Below the pieces are notes generated by a model. The model made no database searches and was not told where the DNA came from. It saw only the letters and a program-made list of their open reading frames with translations. Below are positions 26,248 through 35,132 of a stretch of 64,000 nucleotides of DNA, piece after piece. The DNA is from Leptospira noumeaensis (GTDB lineage Bacteria; Spirochaetota; Leptospiria; Leptospirales; Leptospiraceae): contig NZ_RQFK01000028.1 of NCBI RefSeq assembly GCF_004770765.1, positions 186,001 to 250,000 on the forward strand, given 5' to 3'. Numbering within the stretch: the stretch's first letter is position 1; every line of letters starts with the position of its first letter. Made by a program: the position numbers and the translations under genes.

Positions 26248-27227
26248 TTTGATTCTTTTTTTTCTCTTTGTTGTAAATTCCGATTCCAAATTTCAAATCC
26301 AATCCTTTCGATTGGGGAATCTTTAAAATATTCATTAAACTCTTCTTTAGTGAGAGATTTTTTTTCTAAAAACTCTGGATCTGTCCAGAAAGATCTGGGT
26401 AAAAATTCAGGTTCCGTGGTTTCCACTTTGTTTCGTTTGGCGACATTGGCATTCCAAGGACAAACCTCTTGGCAAAGATCGCAACCATACACCCAACCTT
26501 TGCGTTCCCATTTTAAAAAAGATTCCGTGGCTTCGGTTTCGCTCCGGTCTTCAATCGTTAAGTAAGAAATACATTTTCTAGCATCAATTTGGTATTCTTC
26601 GAGTGCACCTGTAGGACAAACATCCAAACACTTACGACAACTTCCACAGTGGTCAGTGATGATTTCTTCTGGTTCTGGGCCGCCTAAGTCTAAATCGGTG
26701 AGAATGGTCGAAAGAAAAAAGTAAGATCCAAGTTTTGGATGGATGAGATTTGTGTTTTTGCCCTGCCAAACAATCCCCGATTCTTTTGTGAGAATTTTTT
26801 CGGCTATTGGCAAACTATCTACCGATTGCCGGAATTTAAAACCTGGAAATTTTTCGCGAAGAATTTTTAAAATTCGATTCCCTTTTTCCTTTAGAATCAA
26901 GTGATAATCAGAACCTAACGCATAACGAGAAACTTTGGATTCCATCTGCGAAAGAATTGTTTCGCCTTCACTTGACCTATAAACAAACCCAAGGCAAATC
27001 ACAGATCTTGGAGCAAGACCCAAATTTTGAAAATCGTTTCTGATGCCAACTGCATGGTCTTTGGCAAACCAATCCATATTCCCAAACCGTTCTTCCTGAA
27101 TCCATTGGTCTAAATGTTCGCGGTCTGCATTTGGAATTTTTGCTTCCGCAAATCCCACCAAAGAAAATCCTTCTTTTTCACAAATGGTTTTAATTTGAGA
27201 ACGAATCTGGTATACTGGATTTGTCAT
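26244..27227 (-). CDS. queG: Epoxyqueuosine reductase
   Basis: A 327-residue cobalamin-dependent enzyme that performs the last step of queuosine tRNA modification. Two [4Fe-4S] cluster motifs are visible: CGSCRKCLDVCPTGA and CDLCQEVCPWN, in the order and spacing of QueG. The N-terminal domain (RYALGSDYH, GWQ-type loops) holds the cobalamin site. Its start codon ATG (27227-27225) shares the tetranucleotide CATG with the start codon of the divergent gene at 27226. No Shine-Dalgarno sequence is seen. Confidence 0.95.
   Translation of the reverse strand: MTNPVYQIRSQIKTICEKEGFSLVGFAEAKIPNADREHLDQWIQEERFGNMDWFAKDHAVGIRNDFQNLGLAPRSVICLGFVYRSSEGETILSQMESKVSRYALGSDYHLILKEKGNRILKILREKFPGFKFRQSVDSLPIAEKILTKESGIVWQGKNTNLIHPKLGSYFFLSTILTDLDLGGPEPEEIITDHCGSCRKCLDVCPTGALEEYQIDARKCISYLTIEDRSETEATESFLKWERKGWVYGCDLCQEVCPWNANVAKRNKVETTEPEFLPRSFWTDPEFLEKKSLTKEEFNEYFKDSPIERIGFEIWNRNLQQREKKESN
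27208..27216 (+). promoter_or_regulatory. Extended -10 promoter candidate, possibly leaderless
   Basis: TGGTATACT fits an extended -10 element (TGN then TATACT) ending 9 nt before the ATG at 27226. Transcription would then start at or within a few bases of the start codon. A weak -35 (TTGAGA) is poorly spaced. The element lies inside the queG coding sequence. Confidence 0.4.
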
Positions 27228-27612
27228 GGGTACAGAGGGGAACGAAGTTTATCTTACAGAAATCCAAGGCCAGTTGCCAAGCCATTTGTTTGTTCATGTC
27301 CCAAAACTAGTTTCGCTCTTCCCGCAAATAGAAGCACTGGTGACTCTTCCCAAGGGAATTCCAGATCTATTACGAAAGGGAATTTATTTTGCCCTACTCC
27401 AATCGGTGGTGAGACTTCTCGAAAGAAACACAGACCCACTCCTTCCCGAAATCCTTCCTGAGTATGGGGAACTCATTCGTTCGGTTTCCGAAACCTATTC
27501 GATCCTCAATCCCGATACAGAATCCAACTGGCTTACGGAATGCATTCAATATGGAGATAAGTCAGCTTACCATTGGGAATGGAAACATTTTGATTCACGT
27601 GAGTTGTTCTAA
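27226..27612 (+). CDS. Unknown 128-residue protein
   Basis: A soluble, mildly acidic protein without signal peptide. Only loose features are visible: hydrophobic helices around LLRKGIYFALLQSVVRLL, and Trp-rich end HWEWKHF. I do not recognise a family. Its ATG shares CATG with the divergent queG start; it ends one base before the convergent thioesterase stop. Codon use looks like its neighbours, so it is likely a real gene. The start could be later if the shared-CATG start is not used. Confidence 0.55.
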   Translation: MGTEGNEVYLTEIQGQLPSHLFVHVPKLVSLFPQIEALVTLPKGIPDLLRKGIYFALLQSVVRLLERNTDPLLPEILPEYGELIRSVSETYSILNPDTESNWLTECIQYGDKSAYHWEWKHFDSRELF

Positions 27613-27613
27613 A

Positions 27614-28009
27614 TTACAAACGTTCCTTCTCTAATGATTTTAAAAAATCAGGAGGGATTGGTTTTTTGGTTTTGGCCCTATAATCAAAATATACTTGTAC
27701 TGTTTTTGCAGACACATAAAGTTCATTTGTTTTTTGATCACGAATTTCGTAAGAAAATTCCCAAGAAGTAGTCCCAATGGCAGATACCCAAGTTGCAACA
27801 AAAATGGAAGCTCCTGGTAATACAGATGCCTTTAAATCCATTTCCACTCGTGCCAGAACAAAAGGAATGTCATCCAAATCAACAACATTCAAATAACGAT
27901 TACAAAAATCTAATCTTGCTAATTCTAAATACGTCGAATAACTTGAGTTATTGACTCGCTGCATAGGGTCCATGTCATTAAATCGAATTTGAATTTCAGT
28001 ACGAATCAT
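27614..28009 (-). CDS. Acyl-CoA thioesterase, 4HBT/YbgC-FadM type
   Basis: A 131-residue hot-dog-fold protein. RFNDMDPMQRVNNSSYSTY contains the 4HBT catalytic Asp and the helix entry typical of the YbgC/FadM group, followed by ARLDFCN and the strand pattern of the family (VEMDLKASVLPGA, WEFSYEIRD). It should hydrolyse short- or medium-chain acyl-CoA in the cytoplasm. The normal HxN Asn-Ser pair is kept as NNSSY. It lies downstream of the OmpA-like gene on the same strand with a 43-bp gap. Confidence 0.85.
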   Translation of the reverse strand: MIRTEIQIRFNDMDPMQRVNNSSYSTYLELARLDFCNRYLNVVDLDDIPFVLARVEMDLKASVLPGASIFVATWVSAIGTTSWEFSYEIRDQKTNELYVSAKTVQVYFDYRAKTKKPIPPDFLKSLEKERL

Positions 28010-28052
28010 AGTCTTTTATTCAAATGAATCAATTTGAGATTATCTGTCATCC

Positions 28053-28529
28053 TTATGTTTCTATTTGGATTTGGATCTTTACCGAACGCAAACCCCTACG
28101 CGAAGCAGAACCATTACCGATACTTGGTTCTAAATACGTTTGATTCATTTTATCTTTAGGAATTCCTAAAGAAACCAAATACCGTTCCACCGTTCGGACT
28201 CTATCTTTTACCAAACGTCGGTTTTTTGCCAAAGGGCCTGAGGCATCTGCTGAACCAGTTAAACTGATATATCCTATTTGGGAGAGGATAGAAGGATCCA
28301 AGTTTGTTCGTAAGGTTTCTATCGAATCTTTTTCCAATTGAGAAGAATCAGCACTAAAAAAAACAGAAAATTCCCGGATATCCGATACGAATACTTTCGT
28401 ATTTTTTTCCAGTGCTTGCGGTGTTTCTTTGCGTAAAGGAAGTGCATAGCTGTTAGTTTTTGGACTTTTTCTCCAAATCCAAAGAAGGAGAAAACCTATT
28501 CCGACTAACATTAGGGAAATCCAAACCAT
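28053..28529 (-). CDS. OmpA-like peptidoglycan-binding protein
   Basis: A 158-residue protein with an N-terminal membrane anchor (LMLVGIGFLLLWIW) and an OmpA C-terminal domain: FSVFFSADSSQLEK, TGSADASGPLAKNRRLVKDRV (Asp and Arg that contact diaminopimelate or its equivalent) and SRRGLRSVKIQI. It probably ties the inner membrane to peptidoglycan. The domain is short but complete. It is divergent from the large lipoprotein gene at 28614, sharing an 84-bp promoter region. Confidence 0.8.
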   Translation of the reverse strand: MVWISLMLVGIGFLLLWIWRKSPKTNSYALPLRKETPQALEKNTKVFVSDIREFSVFFSADSSQLEKDSIETLRTNLDPSILSQIGYISLTGSADASGPLAKNRRLVKDRVRTVERYLVSLGIPKDKMNQTYLEPSIGNGSASRRGLRSVKIQIQIET

Positions 28530-28613
28530 CTTACCTTAGACTTACCTCAGATTCGTGGAAATTTATTTCAAACGAGTGGACAAATTCAGGAAACTTTAGT
28601 AGAATAACTAGCT

Positions 28614-30899
28614 ATGAAACCAATGCGAAAAATTTTAATCATCTATTCATTGTCAGTGGGGATGGCTTTCGGCTGTAAACCAGCAGAACTATCGAACACT
28701 TGTGATGCAAAAACAAAAGAATACTTCCAAGCCTCGGTCATTCGTTATCTCTCTGGTGACAGATCCCCTTCTTGCCTTCCCTCATTTGATTTTCAAGACT
28801 TATGGGGTGTTTATCAAGGTTCCGTCACAACTACTGTCAATGCCATCACAAGTTATAACGACCAAATCATCATAGGAGGAGATTTCCGATATGTTGGTCC
28901 TTCCACGGGGAATGTTGTTTATTTAGAAACAGCCAATGGAAAGTTATTACCCAATCGTTATTGCCCTTACTTAAAAGTTGTTGGGTCTACTGGTATCGCC
29001 ATCTCGGATGGTAATGGTGGCTTTTATATTGGAGGTGAATTTTTTGCAGTCCAAGGCGTTGAAAAGTTTAGTATAGCCCATATCCTTCCTGGTTGCCAAT
29101 TAGATCGTAACTTTACAGTTCTCAATGATAATAATAAAAGTATATATACCTTATTACTCGCAGGGGATTTCCTCTATGCAGGTGGATACTATACAGACGA
29201 CAATAGTGGTTATCTAGTCCGAGTGAATCGATATACAGGTGCCTTGGACACTTCGTTCACACCAAATCCGAATACCCTAGTGTCCGATTTGGAAACCGAT
29301 GGAGACTCTCTTTATGTTTGTGGTGATTTTACAAATATCGGTGGTTATGCGAAAACTGGCCTAGTTAAATTTTCTCTCTCCACTGGTCTTGTCATACCTT
29401 CTTTTACTACGACAATCAACGGAGGTAGTTGTTTAGACTTATACTACGGAACTAATGCCAATGGGAGTCCCGTTATCTATGCCGTTGGTGATTTGACAAC
29501 CCCAACCTTTAGTAACGCCATATCTCTTTTTCCCGATGGAACATTAACCACATGGAATCCTAATCCCAATGCTAAGGTCAATTCCATCCAACAGTATAAT
29601 AATACGATATATTTAGGTGGTGATTTTACCACCATCAACGGAGGAACGACTGCTCGTCATTTAGTCTCTGTCAATAATGGTACGGGTTCTGCCATCAGTA
29701 CAAATTTTGCAATGAATACCGCTGAGCCTGTCGCAACCCTACAAATCATCGAGAATACATTATACTTAACCGGAGAATTTACATCCGTAAAATCTGTTCC
29801 GAGAAACTATGCTGCGGCACTTTCTTTGCCGGATGAATCCGTCACTGCCTTTAATCCAGCCTATGATGGTGTCCTCGCTAATCCTGGTTCGGGGATTGTA
29901 TCGGCAGGAAATGGGGTCGTACTATTTACCTCCAGTCGTTCCACAATCAATGTTACCTCCCGAAATCATTTTGCCGTTTTGGATGAAGTGACAGGGACAC
30001 CGATCGAAGGAACACCTAACTTTGATTTTCCGATCAAGACCCTGCATAGAGTAAACAACCGACTTTTTGTCGGCGGATCTTTTACCAGTATCGCTGGGCA
30101 ATCAAGGAACCGATTTGCCATTTTGGATTTACCAAATTACCAAATAAGTCCTATTAACACTGTCCTTTCAGGCAGTCCCGATATCCGCACGATCACTAGC
30201 GATGAATCACAAATATATGTAGGAGGATTCGGTTTAGCCAATGTAAACTCTCAAGTTAGAAACGGAGTCTTTGCATTGAACTCAAATGACTTTTCCCTTA
30301 GTGGATGGAATCCTAATCTTGGGTCAGGGAGTAGTGGCGAAAGTATTTTAGTCGTAAATGATAGTGTTTTTATAGGTGGGAGTTTTTCTGAAATCAATGG
30401 AGTGGCTAACTACAATAACTTCCAAGCCGTAGATAAAATCAATGGTACAAGGAGAGATATCCCTTCACCTAATAATGACCCCGTGAGTTTAGTGTACAAC
30501 CTAACTTTAGCAGGCACAAAAATTTATATGGGTGGTTTTTTTAATAGTATCAGTGGTATCGGAACTTTTAATAACACCGCTGTTTATGACTTAATTTCGC
30601 AGACTTACGTACAGCCAAACCCTGTGAGCGCAGACAATATGGTAAATCATGTTGCAGCATACCCTGATGGGAACATCCTCATTGGAGGATCCTTTACTGT
30701 TTTAAACGGTATTCCTAATAACTATTCTCTAGGAGTTTTTAATACTAACACCAATACACTTTCTCCTTGGAAAGCGTCTATCAACGATGTGGTTTATACA
30801 TCCATGAATAAAAATGGAAAATACTATTTAGGTGGAGCATTTACGATTGCACACAAGAGAAGTAATGGTGGACTCGTTCGGTCTAGTCTAAACGAATGA
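28614..30899 (+). CDS. Large lipoprotein with 13 propeller-like repeats (copy 1)
   Basis: A 761-residue putative surface lipoprotein. The signal ends in VGMAFGC, a relaxed spirochaete lipobox, and the mature start CKPAELSNTCD plus GDRSPSCLPSF forms a conserved Cys-containing head. The rest is built of about 13 repeats of roughly 50 residues, each with a core like YIGGEFFAVQG, YLGGDFTTING or FVGGSFTSIAG, resembling delta-60/beta-propeller repeats. Thirteen units would suit two propellers. No enzyme motif is seen. A paralogue with the same layout follows 152 bp downstream. Confidence 0.75.
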   Translation: MKPMRKILIIYSLSVGMAFGCKPAELSNTCDAKTKEYFQASVIRYLSGDRSPSCLPSFDFQDLWGVYQGSVTTTVNAITSYNDQIIIGGDFRYVGPSTGNVVYLETANGKLLPNRYCPYLKVVGSTGIAISDGNGGFYIGGEFFAVQGVEKFSIAHILPGCQLDRNFTVLNDNNKSIYTLLLAGDFLYAGGYYTDDNSGYLVRVNRYTGALDTSFTPNPNTLVSDLETDGDSLYVCGDFTNIGGYAKTGLVKFSLSTGLVIPSFTTTINGGSCLDLYYGTNANGSPVIYAVGDLTTPTFSNAISLFPDGTLTTWNPNPNAKVNSIQQYNNTIYLGGDFTTINGGTTARHLVSVNNGTGSAISTNFAMNTAEPVATLQIIENTLYLTGEFTSVKSVPRNYAAALSLPDESVTAFNPAYDGVLANPGSGIVSAGNGVVLFTSSRSTINVTSRNHFAVLDEVTGTPIEGTPNFDFPIKTLHRVNNRLFVGGSFTSIAGQSRNRFAILDLPNYQISPINTVLSGSPDIRTITSDESQIYVGGFGLANVNSQVRNGVFALNSNDFSLSGWNPNLGSGSSGESILVVNDSVFIGGSFSEINGVANYNNFQAVDKINGTRRDIPSPNNDPVSLVYNLTLAGTKIYMGGFFNSISGIGTFNNTAVYDLISQTYVQPNPVSADNMVNHVAAYPDGNILIGGSFTVLNGIPNNYSLGVFNTNTNTLSPWKASINDVVYTSMNKNGKYYLGGAFTIAHKRSNGGLVRSSLNE

Positions 30900-31051
30900 A
30901 AGAATAATCAAACTCTCACCTAAATCCTATCTGTAGATTCGAATGTTCTAATTGGAATTTCCGATTCAAAAAATAAATCCGCGGAACTTTTGTTACTATT
31001 ATATCCATTCAAAACACTAGACATTAAAATTAAAATCGAAACTCTGTTCTC

Positions 31052-33331
31052 ATGTTTCGATCTTTTTCTCTCTCGTGCATCTACGTAGTTTCGTTTGCTA
31101 CATTTACCCTCTGTAAACCAGCGGAACTTGAAAACACATGTGATGTTCGTTCTAAATCGTATCTATTAGCATCTGTCATTCGGTATGCAACAGGTGATCG
31201 CTCTCCTTCCTGTTTGCCTGCGTTTAGTTTTTTTGACGAGTGGGGAGTGTATGGCTCTACTGCTAAAATCGATTCCATTGTCAGCTATAATAACCAAATC
31301 ATTGTCGGTGGAAATTTTTCCAGTATCGGGTTTCCGACTGGGAGTGCCGCTTTTGTAGATGCACAAACGGGAGCTGTGGTTCCTAATCGGTTTTGTCCCT
31401 TCTTAAAAGTAAAAGGTATTACTTATGTAGCAATTTCTGATGGGTCAGGCGGATTTTATATTGGAGGTGACTTTACTCACGTACAAGGAACTGCAAGGAG
31501 CCAAGTAGCACGAATATTACCAGGTTGCCAATTGGATTCTAACTTTATACCTGATACAAGTACATCACGGATCGTCACTGCACTCGCAATTCTCGGCGAC
31601 CAATTATATGTTGGTGGGCAATTTGTTAATTGGGGAACCGGGAGTCAGGTCAATATAGTTTCTCTCAATCGTGAATCAGGCAAACTCAATACAAATTTTT
31701 ATACGGGGACCATTGATGCTGATGTTTTGGACATAGTCACTGATGGATCTTCCCTGTTTATAGGAGGTAATTTCCAAAACATTGCGGCAGGGGTTCGTTA
31801 TGGAGTTGCAAAAATATCACCTAACACAGGGGTTGTGGACACAAGTTTCACAGGCCAAGTCCAAGCAGGTGGTACTGTCAACGATCTACACTTAGGAACA
31901 GATACATCGGGAAATCCAGTATTGTATGCGGTTGGATTTTTTTCTGGAGCCAAACCCAATGCCAAATCCTTTTACTTAAACGGAGTCGAAACCTCCTGGG
32001 CACCTAGTACCAACTTTACAGTAAACTCTGTTTCTCAGTATGAGAATACAATTTATTTAGGAGGTGAATTTACAACTGTCAAAACGGTAACACCTGCAAA
32101 TTATTTAGTAGGAGTTGATAACAATACTGGTAATGTCATCCAAAACAATTTTGGGATCAGTGGGAATGTAACTTCTGCAACTGTCATTGGAAATAAATTA
32201 TACGCACTCGGAGAATTTGCAGAAGCCAAAGGCCAAACAAGAAATTTTGCTGCGGGTTACGACCTACCGAATCATAATTTAAATGATTGGAACCCTTCTT
32301 TTTTGGATAGTATTTTTACCCCGGTAGGCTCCGTTGTTGCGGCGGGTTCAACAGTGATGGTTGTGAGTAACAACCAAGCTGTCAATTTAAAACCATATAA
32401 ACATTTTGTTGTCATTGACGATTCCACAGGTTCACCTATCGGTGGAACACCTAACTTTGACTTTCCGATCAAATCCTTACATATAAAAAACAACCATCTC
32501 TTTGTCGGTGGAAGTTTTGAACATGTAAACGGAATTCCAAGAATCGCACTAGCCATTTTAGATTTACCTACCTACCAATTAAATCAAGCCAACTTGAATA
32601 TTCTTCCCGCTGGATCAGAAACAAGAACAATCACAAGTAACGACACCCAAATTTTTTTTGGAGGTGCAGGGATGAGCTCTGTGAATGGACAAACACGAAA
32701 TGCTCTAGCATCCATCAACGCGGAAAATTTTTCGCTAACAAACTGGTTTCCTAACTTAGGAGGCAGTGCTACCTCTCTTTTGGTTTTAAATGATGCTGTC
32801 TATATCGGTGGTATTTATATCTCTTTAAATGGTGACAACAGCATTGCCAATTACCGGGCCGTTGATACAAACACAGGGCTTGTTTTACCTTTGCCTTCTA
32901 CCTCCGATTACCCGAATAGCGATGTCGCCGCACAGACCTACTTTGATGGTAAAATATATTTAGGTGGAATTTTTTCAATGATCGGTGCATCAACTTTTAA
33001 TAACTTCGCTATGTATGACACAAACACAAAATCGTACATTTCGCCTAATCCAATTTATGCGAATGGACATGTGTATTCGATCACTCCGTCACCTGATGGG
33101 AAAATAGTAGTTGCTGGTTCATTCACTGGACTCAATGGTTCTACAACCAATAACTACTTAAGCGCCTTTGATAGTAAAACAAATACAGTTTTGCCTTGGT
33201 TTCCAAACATGGATAACACTGGATTCAAAAGTATCTATCTAAACGGGAAATGGTACATTGGTGGAGAATTTAAAAATGCATTCAACAAACCCTATGGTGG
33301 ATTTTTCACAAGTGATCTTACTGAAAAATAA
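31052..33331 (+). CDS. Large lipoprotein with 13 propeller-like repeats (copy 2)
   Basis: A 759-residue paralogue of the preceding gene. The signal ends in TFTLC, the head is CKPAELENTCD with GDRSPSCLPAF, and 13 repeat cores can be counted (for example YIGGDFTHVQG, YLGGEFTTVK, FVGGSFEHVNG). The best-conserved block is around GGTPNFDFPIK in the middle, where both copies are nearly identical, whereas loops differ widely. This fits tandem duplication followed by divergence of exposed parts. Its stop lies within a strong terminator hairpin. Each copy has its own upstream gap and may be expressed separately. Confidence 0.75.
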   Translation: MFRSFSLSCIYVVSFATFTLCKPAELENTCDVRSKSYLLASVIRYATGDRSPSCLPAFSFFDEWGVYGSTAKIDSIVSYNNQIIVGGNFSSIGFPTGSAAFVDAQTGAVVPNRFCPFLKVKGITYVAISDGSGGFYIGGDFTHVQGTARSQVARILPGCQLDSNFIPDTSTSRIVTALAILGDQLYVGGQFVNWGTGSQVNIVSLNRESGKLNTNFYTGTIDADVLDIVTDGSSLFIGGNFQNIAAGVRYGVAKISPNTGVVDTSFTGQVQAGGTVNDLHLGTDTSGNPVLYAVGFFSGAKPNAKSFYLNGVETSWAPSTNFTVNSVSQYENTIYLGGEFTTVKTVTPANYLVGVDNNTGNVIQNNFGISGNVTSATVIGNKLYALGEFAEAKGQTRNFAAGYDLPNHNLNDWNPSFLDSIFTPVGSVVAAGSTVMVVSNNQAVNLKPYKHFVVIDDSTGSPIGGTPNFDFPIKSLHIKNNHLFVGGSFEHVNGIPRIALAILDLPTYQLNQANLNILPAGSETRTITSNDTQIFFGGAGMSSVNGQTRNALASINAENFSLTNWFPNLGGSATSLLVLNDAVYIGGIYISLNGDNSIANYRAVDTNTGLVLPLPSTSDYPNSDVAAQTYFDGKIYLGGIFSMIGASTFNNFAMYDTNTKSYISPNPIYANGHVYSITPSPDGKIVVAGSFTGLNGSTTNNYLSAFDSKTNTVLPWFPNMDNTGFKSIYLNGKWYIGGEFKNAFNKPYGGFFTSDLTEK

Positions 33332-33357
33332 TCAGTAAGATCTAAAACTATTTTTGT
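33314..33357 (+). terminator. Rho-independent terminator overlapping the stop codon
   Basis: A perfect 11-bp inverted repeat (33314-33324 and 33332-33342) with a 7-nt loop that contains the TAA stop (33329-33331) is followed by the T-rich tail ACTATTTTTGTTTTT. The last codons of the lipoprotein form the ascending arm. Confidence 0.8.
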
Positions 33358-34292
33358 TTTTTAGTTTTCCGTTTTAAAATTTTCTTTATTGCTTCTTCAC
33401 CCTTCTTTGCGCCAAGAAGAACCGTTTTATAAAGTTTGGTTCGGATGGTTGTGGTGAGTTTCACAGGAAGAGGTCTATCGGGTGCCACAGTGATGATTTT
33501 CACACCTTTCGGTGGTTTGACGGCCAACTCGCGCGCTGCATTAAAATGAAGATGATGGAGTTTACGCATCATTCGGCGGATGGTGCGCCGTGTGGGAAAA
33601 GCAAGTAAACTGGTAAGTCTCGTGAGTGGACCTGAGATGTGACGAATCGGTGAATTCATAATCACCACAATTTCTTTGTATCCAGCTTCTATGATGTCTT
33701 GGATAGGTAATGGATTTAGAATGGCAGCATCAGAATACAGTTTACCATCTAATAGGTGTTTACCGCGAGTCGCAATGGGTAATGAAGTGGCTGCTTTTAA
33801 TAAATCAAAAACATTGGATGATGTGGCTTTGATGTATTCGATGGAATGAGTATGTAAATTACTGACTGCTACTACGAAATGAGGAACATTTTTCCTGTCC
33901 AAAGTTTCTGATTCCAATCTTACTTTTTTACGAAAGATAAAATCGATCAAATACTCTTGGTTGAGTAAGGTTTTTCCTTGGAAAGGATGGAAAAATGAAA
34001 TGAGTTTTCTGCCAGATAAGTCTTTGTACCAAACAGAAAGGGCCATCTCACTTTTAACAGGTTCCTTTTTGGGCATGGATACATAATAAGCCGCAGAACA
34101 TGCCCCCGAAGATACACCTACCACCAAATCAAAGTAATTTGGTCTTAAGAACTTGTTCCAAGCATAAAGAACACCCCCAGAAAATGCACCTTTCATTCCC
34201 CCTCCTTCCACAAGGAGTGCCCTTTTGGAACCTTTGGCTTTAGGGAGTTTGGGATGTTTTAGAGACTCGTTCGATGGAGATGACTGCACCAT
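33348..34292 (-). CDS. Patatin-like phospholipase
   Basis: A 314-residue patatin-domain protein. The oxyanion loop is VEGGGMKGAFSGG, the nucleophile elbow is GVSSGAC (Ser in GxSxG) and the catalytic Asp lies in YSDAAILNPLP. The C-terminal region is basic and ends KILKRKTKKQK, which may bind membranes. It should be a cytoplasmic or membrane-associated lipid acyl hydrolase of the RssA/YjjU-like group. It converges with the lipoprotein gene and is not in an obvious operon. Confidence 0.9.
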   Translation of the reverse strand: MVQSSPSNESLKHPKLPKAKGSKRALLVEGGGMKGAFSGGVLYAWNKFLRPNYFDLVVGVSSGACSAAYYVSMPKKEPVKSEMALSVWYKDLSGRKLISFFHPFQGKTLLNQEYLIDFIFRKKVRLESETLDRKNVPHFVVAVSNLHTHSIEYIKATSSNVFDLLKAATSLPIATRGKHLLDGKLYSDAAILNPLPIQDIIEAGYKEIVVIMNSPIRHISGPLTRLTSLLAFPTRRTIRRMMRKLHHLHFNAARELAVKPPKGVKIITVAPDRPLPVKLTTTIRTKLYKTVLLGAKKGEEAIKKILKRKTKKQK

Positions 34293-34473
34293 AATGTCAG
34301 GGTCTTCCTACCCTATTTCGGTTGCAAAAAACTATTCGTTCGAGGATTTCCGATTTCAAGTTTTTAGGAGAATCACCAAACAATTTTTGGAAACCCAACT
34401 GAATTTCCAAAATCACCTAAAAAATCTTAGGGCCATACAATAAATTTCGCTACGTACGCAATTGAATATTAGA

Positions 34474-35034
34474 ATGCTCGGGATCAAAACTTTGGAAATC
34501 AATGTGAATGGAATTCCAGTCAAGGGTTCCTTACAACTGAATGCCAAAGGCAGTTACCAATTAGATTTATTATCTCCTTACCCAGGTCCCATGTTTACTT
34601 TTTCTTTTCCCAAAACTTATCATTCTCTTTGGGACGGACATGTGTCGGAAATTGAAAACGATGCCACAAGTTACCTTCGCACTCTCTTTCATAAATGTGA
34701 AAGCATAAAGAGGGAAGTCCCTAAGTTTGAAAAAGAAATCAAAGATTTTTGGTTAGCGATTGATACGATTTCAGTACTTTCCCCATTCAAATGGAATGAA
34801 AAATGTATGTTTCTAAAAAAGGCCTTACAAGAAGGTTATATGGATTCTGACACATACGAAAAAACGTTAAACGATCTAACTCTTGTGATGGAAAAAAAAT
34901 ATTTAGAAAGAGAGAAACGTTGTGAAACATTTTTATCTCAGTACCTTCCCGAGTATTCTCACTTACAAAATCATTTTTCATGGATTCGTTTCTGTTATGA
35001 ATTAACAGAAAAAAAACACCTACTCTTACTTTAA
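34474..35034 (+). CDS. Unknown 186-residue protein
   Basis: A soluble protein started here at the ATG at 34474 (a TTG at 34462 is the alternative). The first 60 residues look beta-rich (KTLEINVNGIPVKGSLQL) and the rest is helical with a basic character. No signal peptide or membrane helix is seen. I do not recognise the family. It precedes the DUF1577/PilZ gene by about 100 bp on the same strand, and may belong to the same signalling unit, but no motif proves that. Confidence 0.5.
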   Translation: MLGIKTLEINVNGIPVKGSLQLNAKGSYQLDLLSPYPGPMFTFSFPKTYHSLWDGHVSEIENDATSYLRTLFHKCESIKREVPKFEKEIKDFWLAIDTISVLSPFKWNEKCMFLKKALQEGYMDSDTYEKTLNDLTLVMEKKYLEREKRCETFLSQYLPEYSHLQNHFSWIRFCYELTEKKHLLLL

Positions 35035-35132
35035 TTTTTCGTTTTTCTTGCCAAAGAGACTAGTATTCACTTTACTTTCCATTGGAACGGAAATTTATTT
35101 CCGTCTCATATAATAGAACTCGGAAATTAGCT

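Noticed and set aside
34225..34443. A 72-codon plus-strand frame over the patatin start
   Set aside because: Mostly antisense to patatin, no ribosome site, no conserved features.
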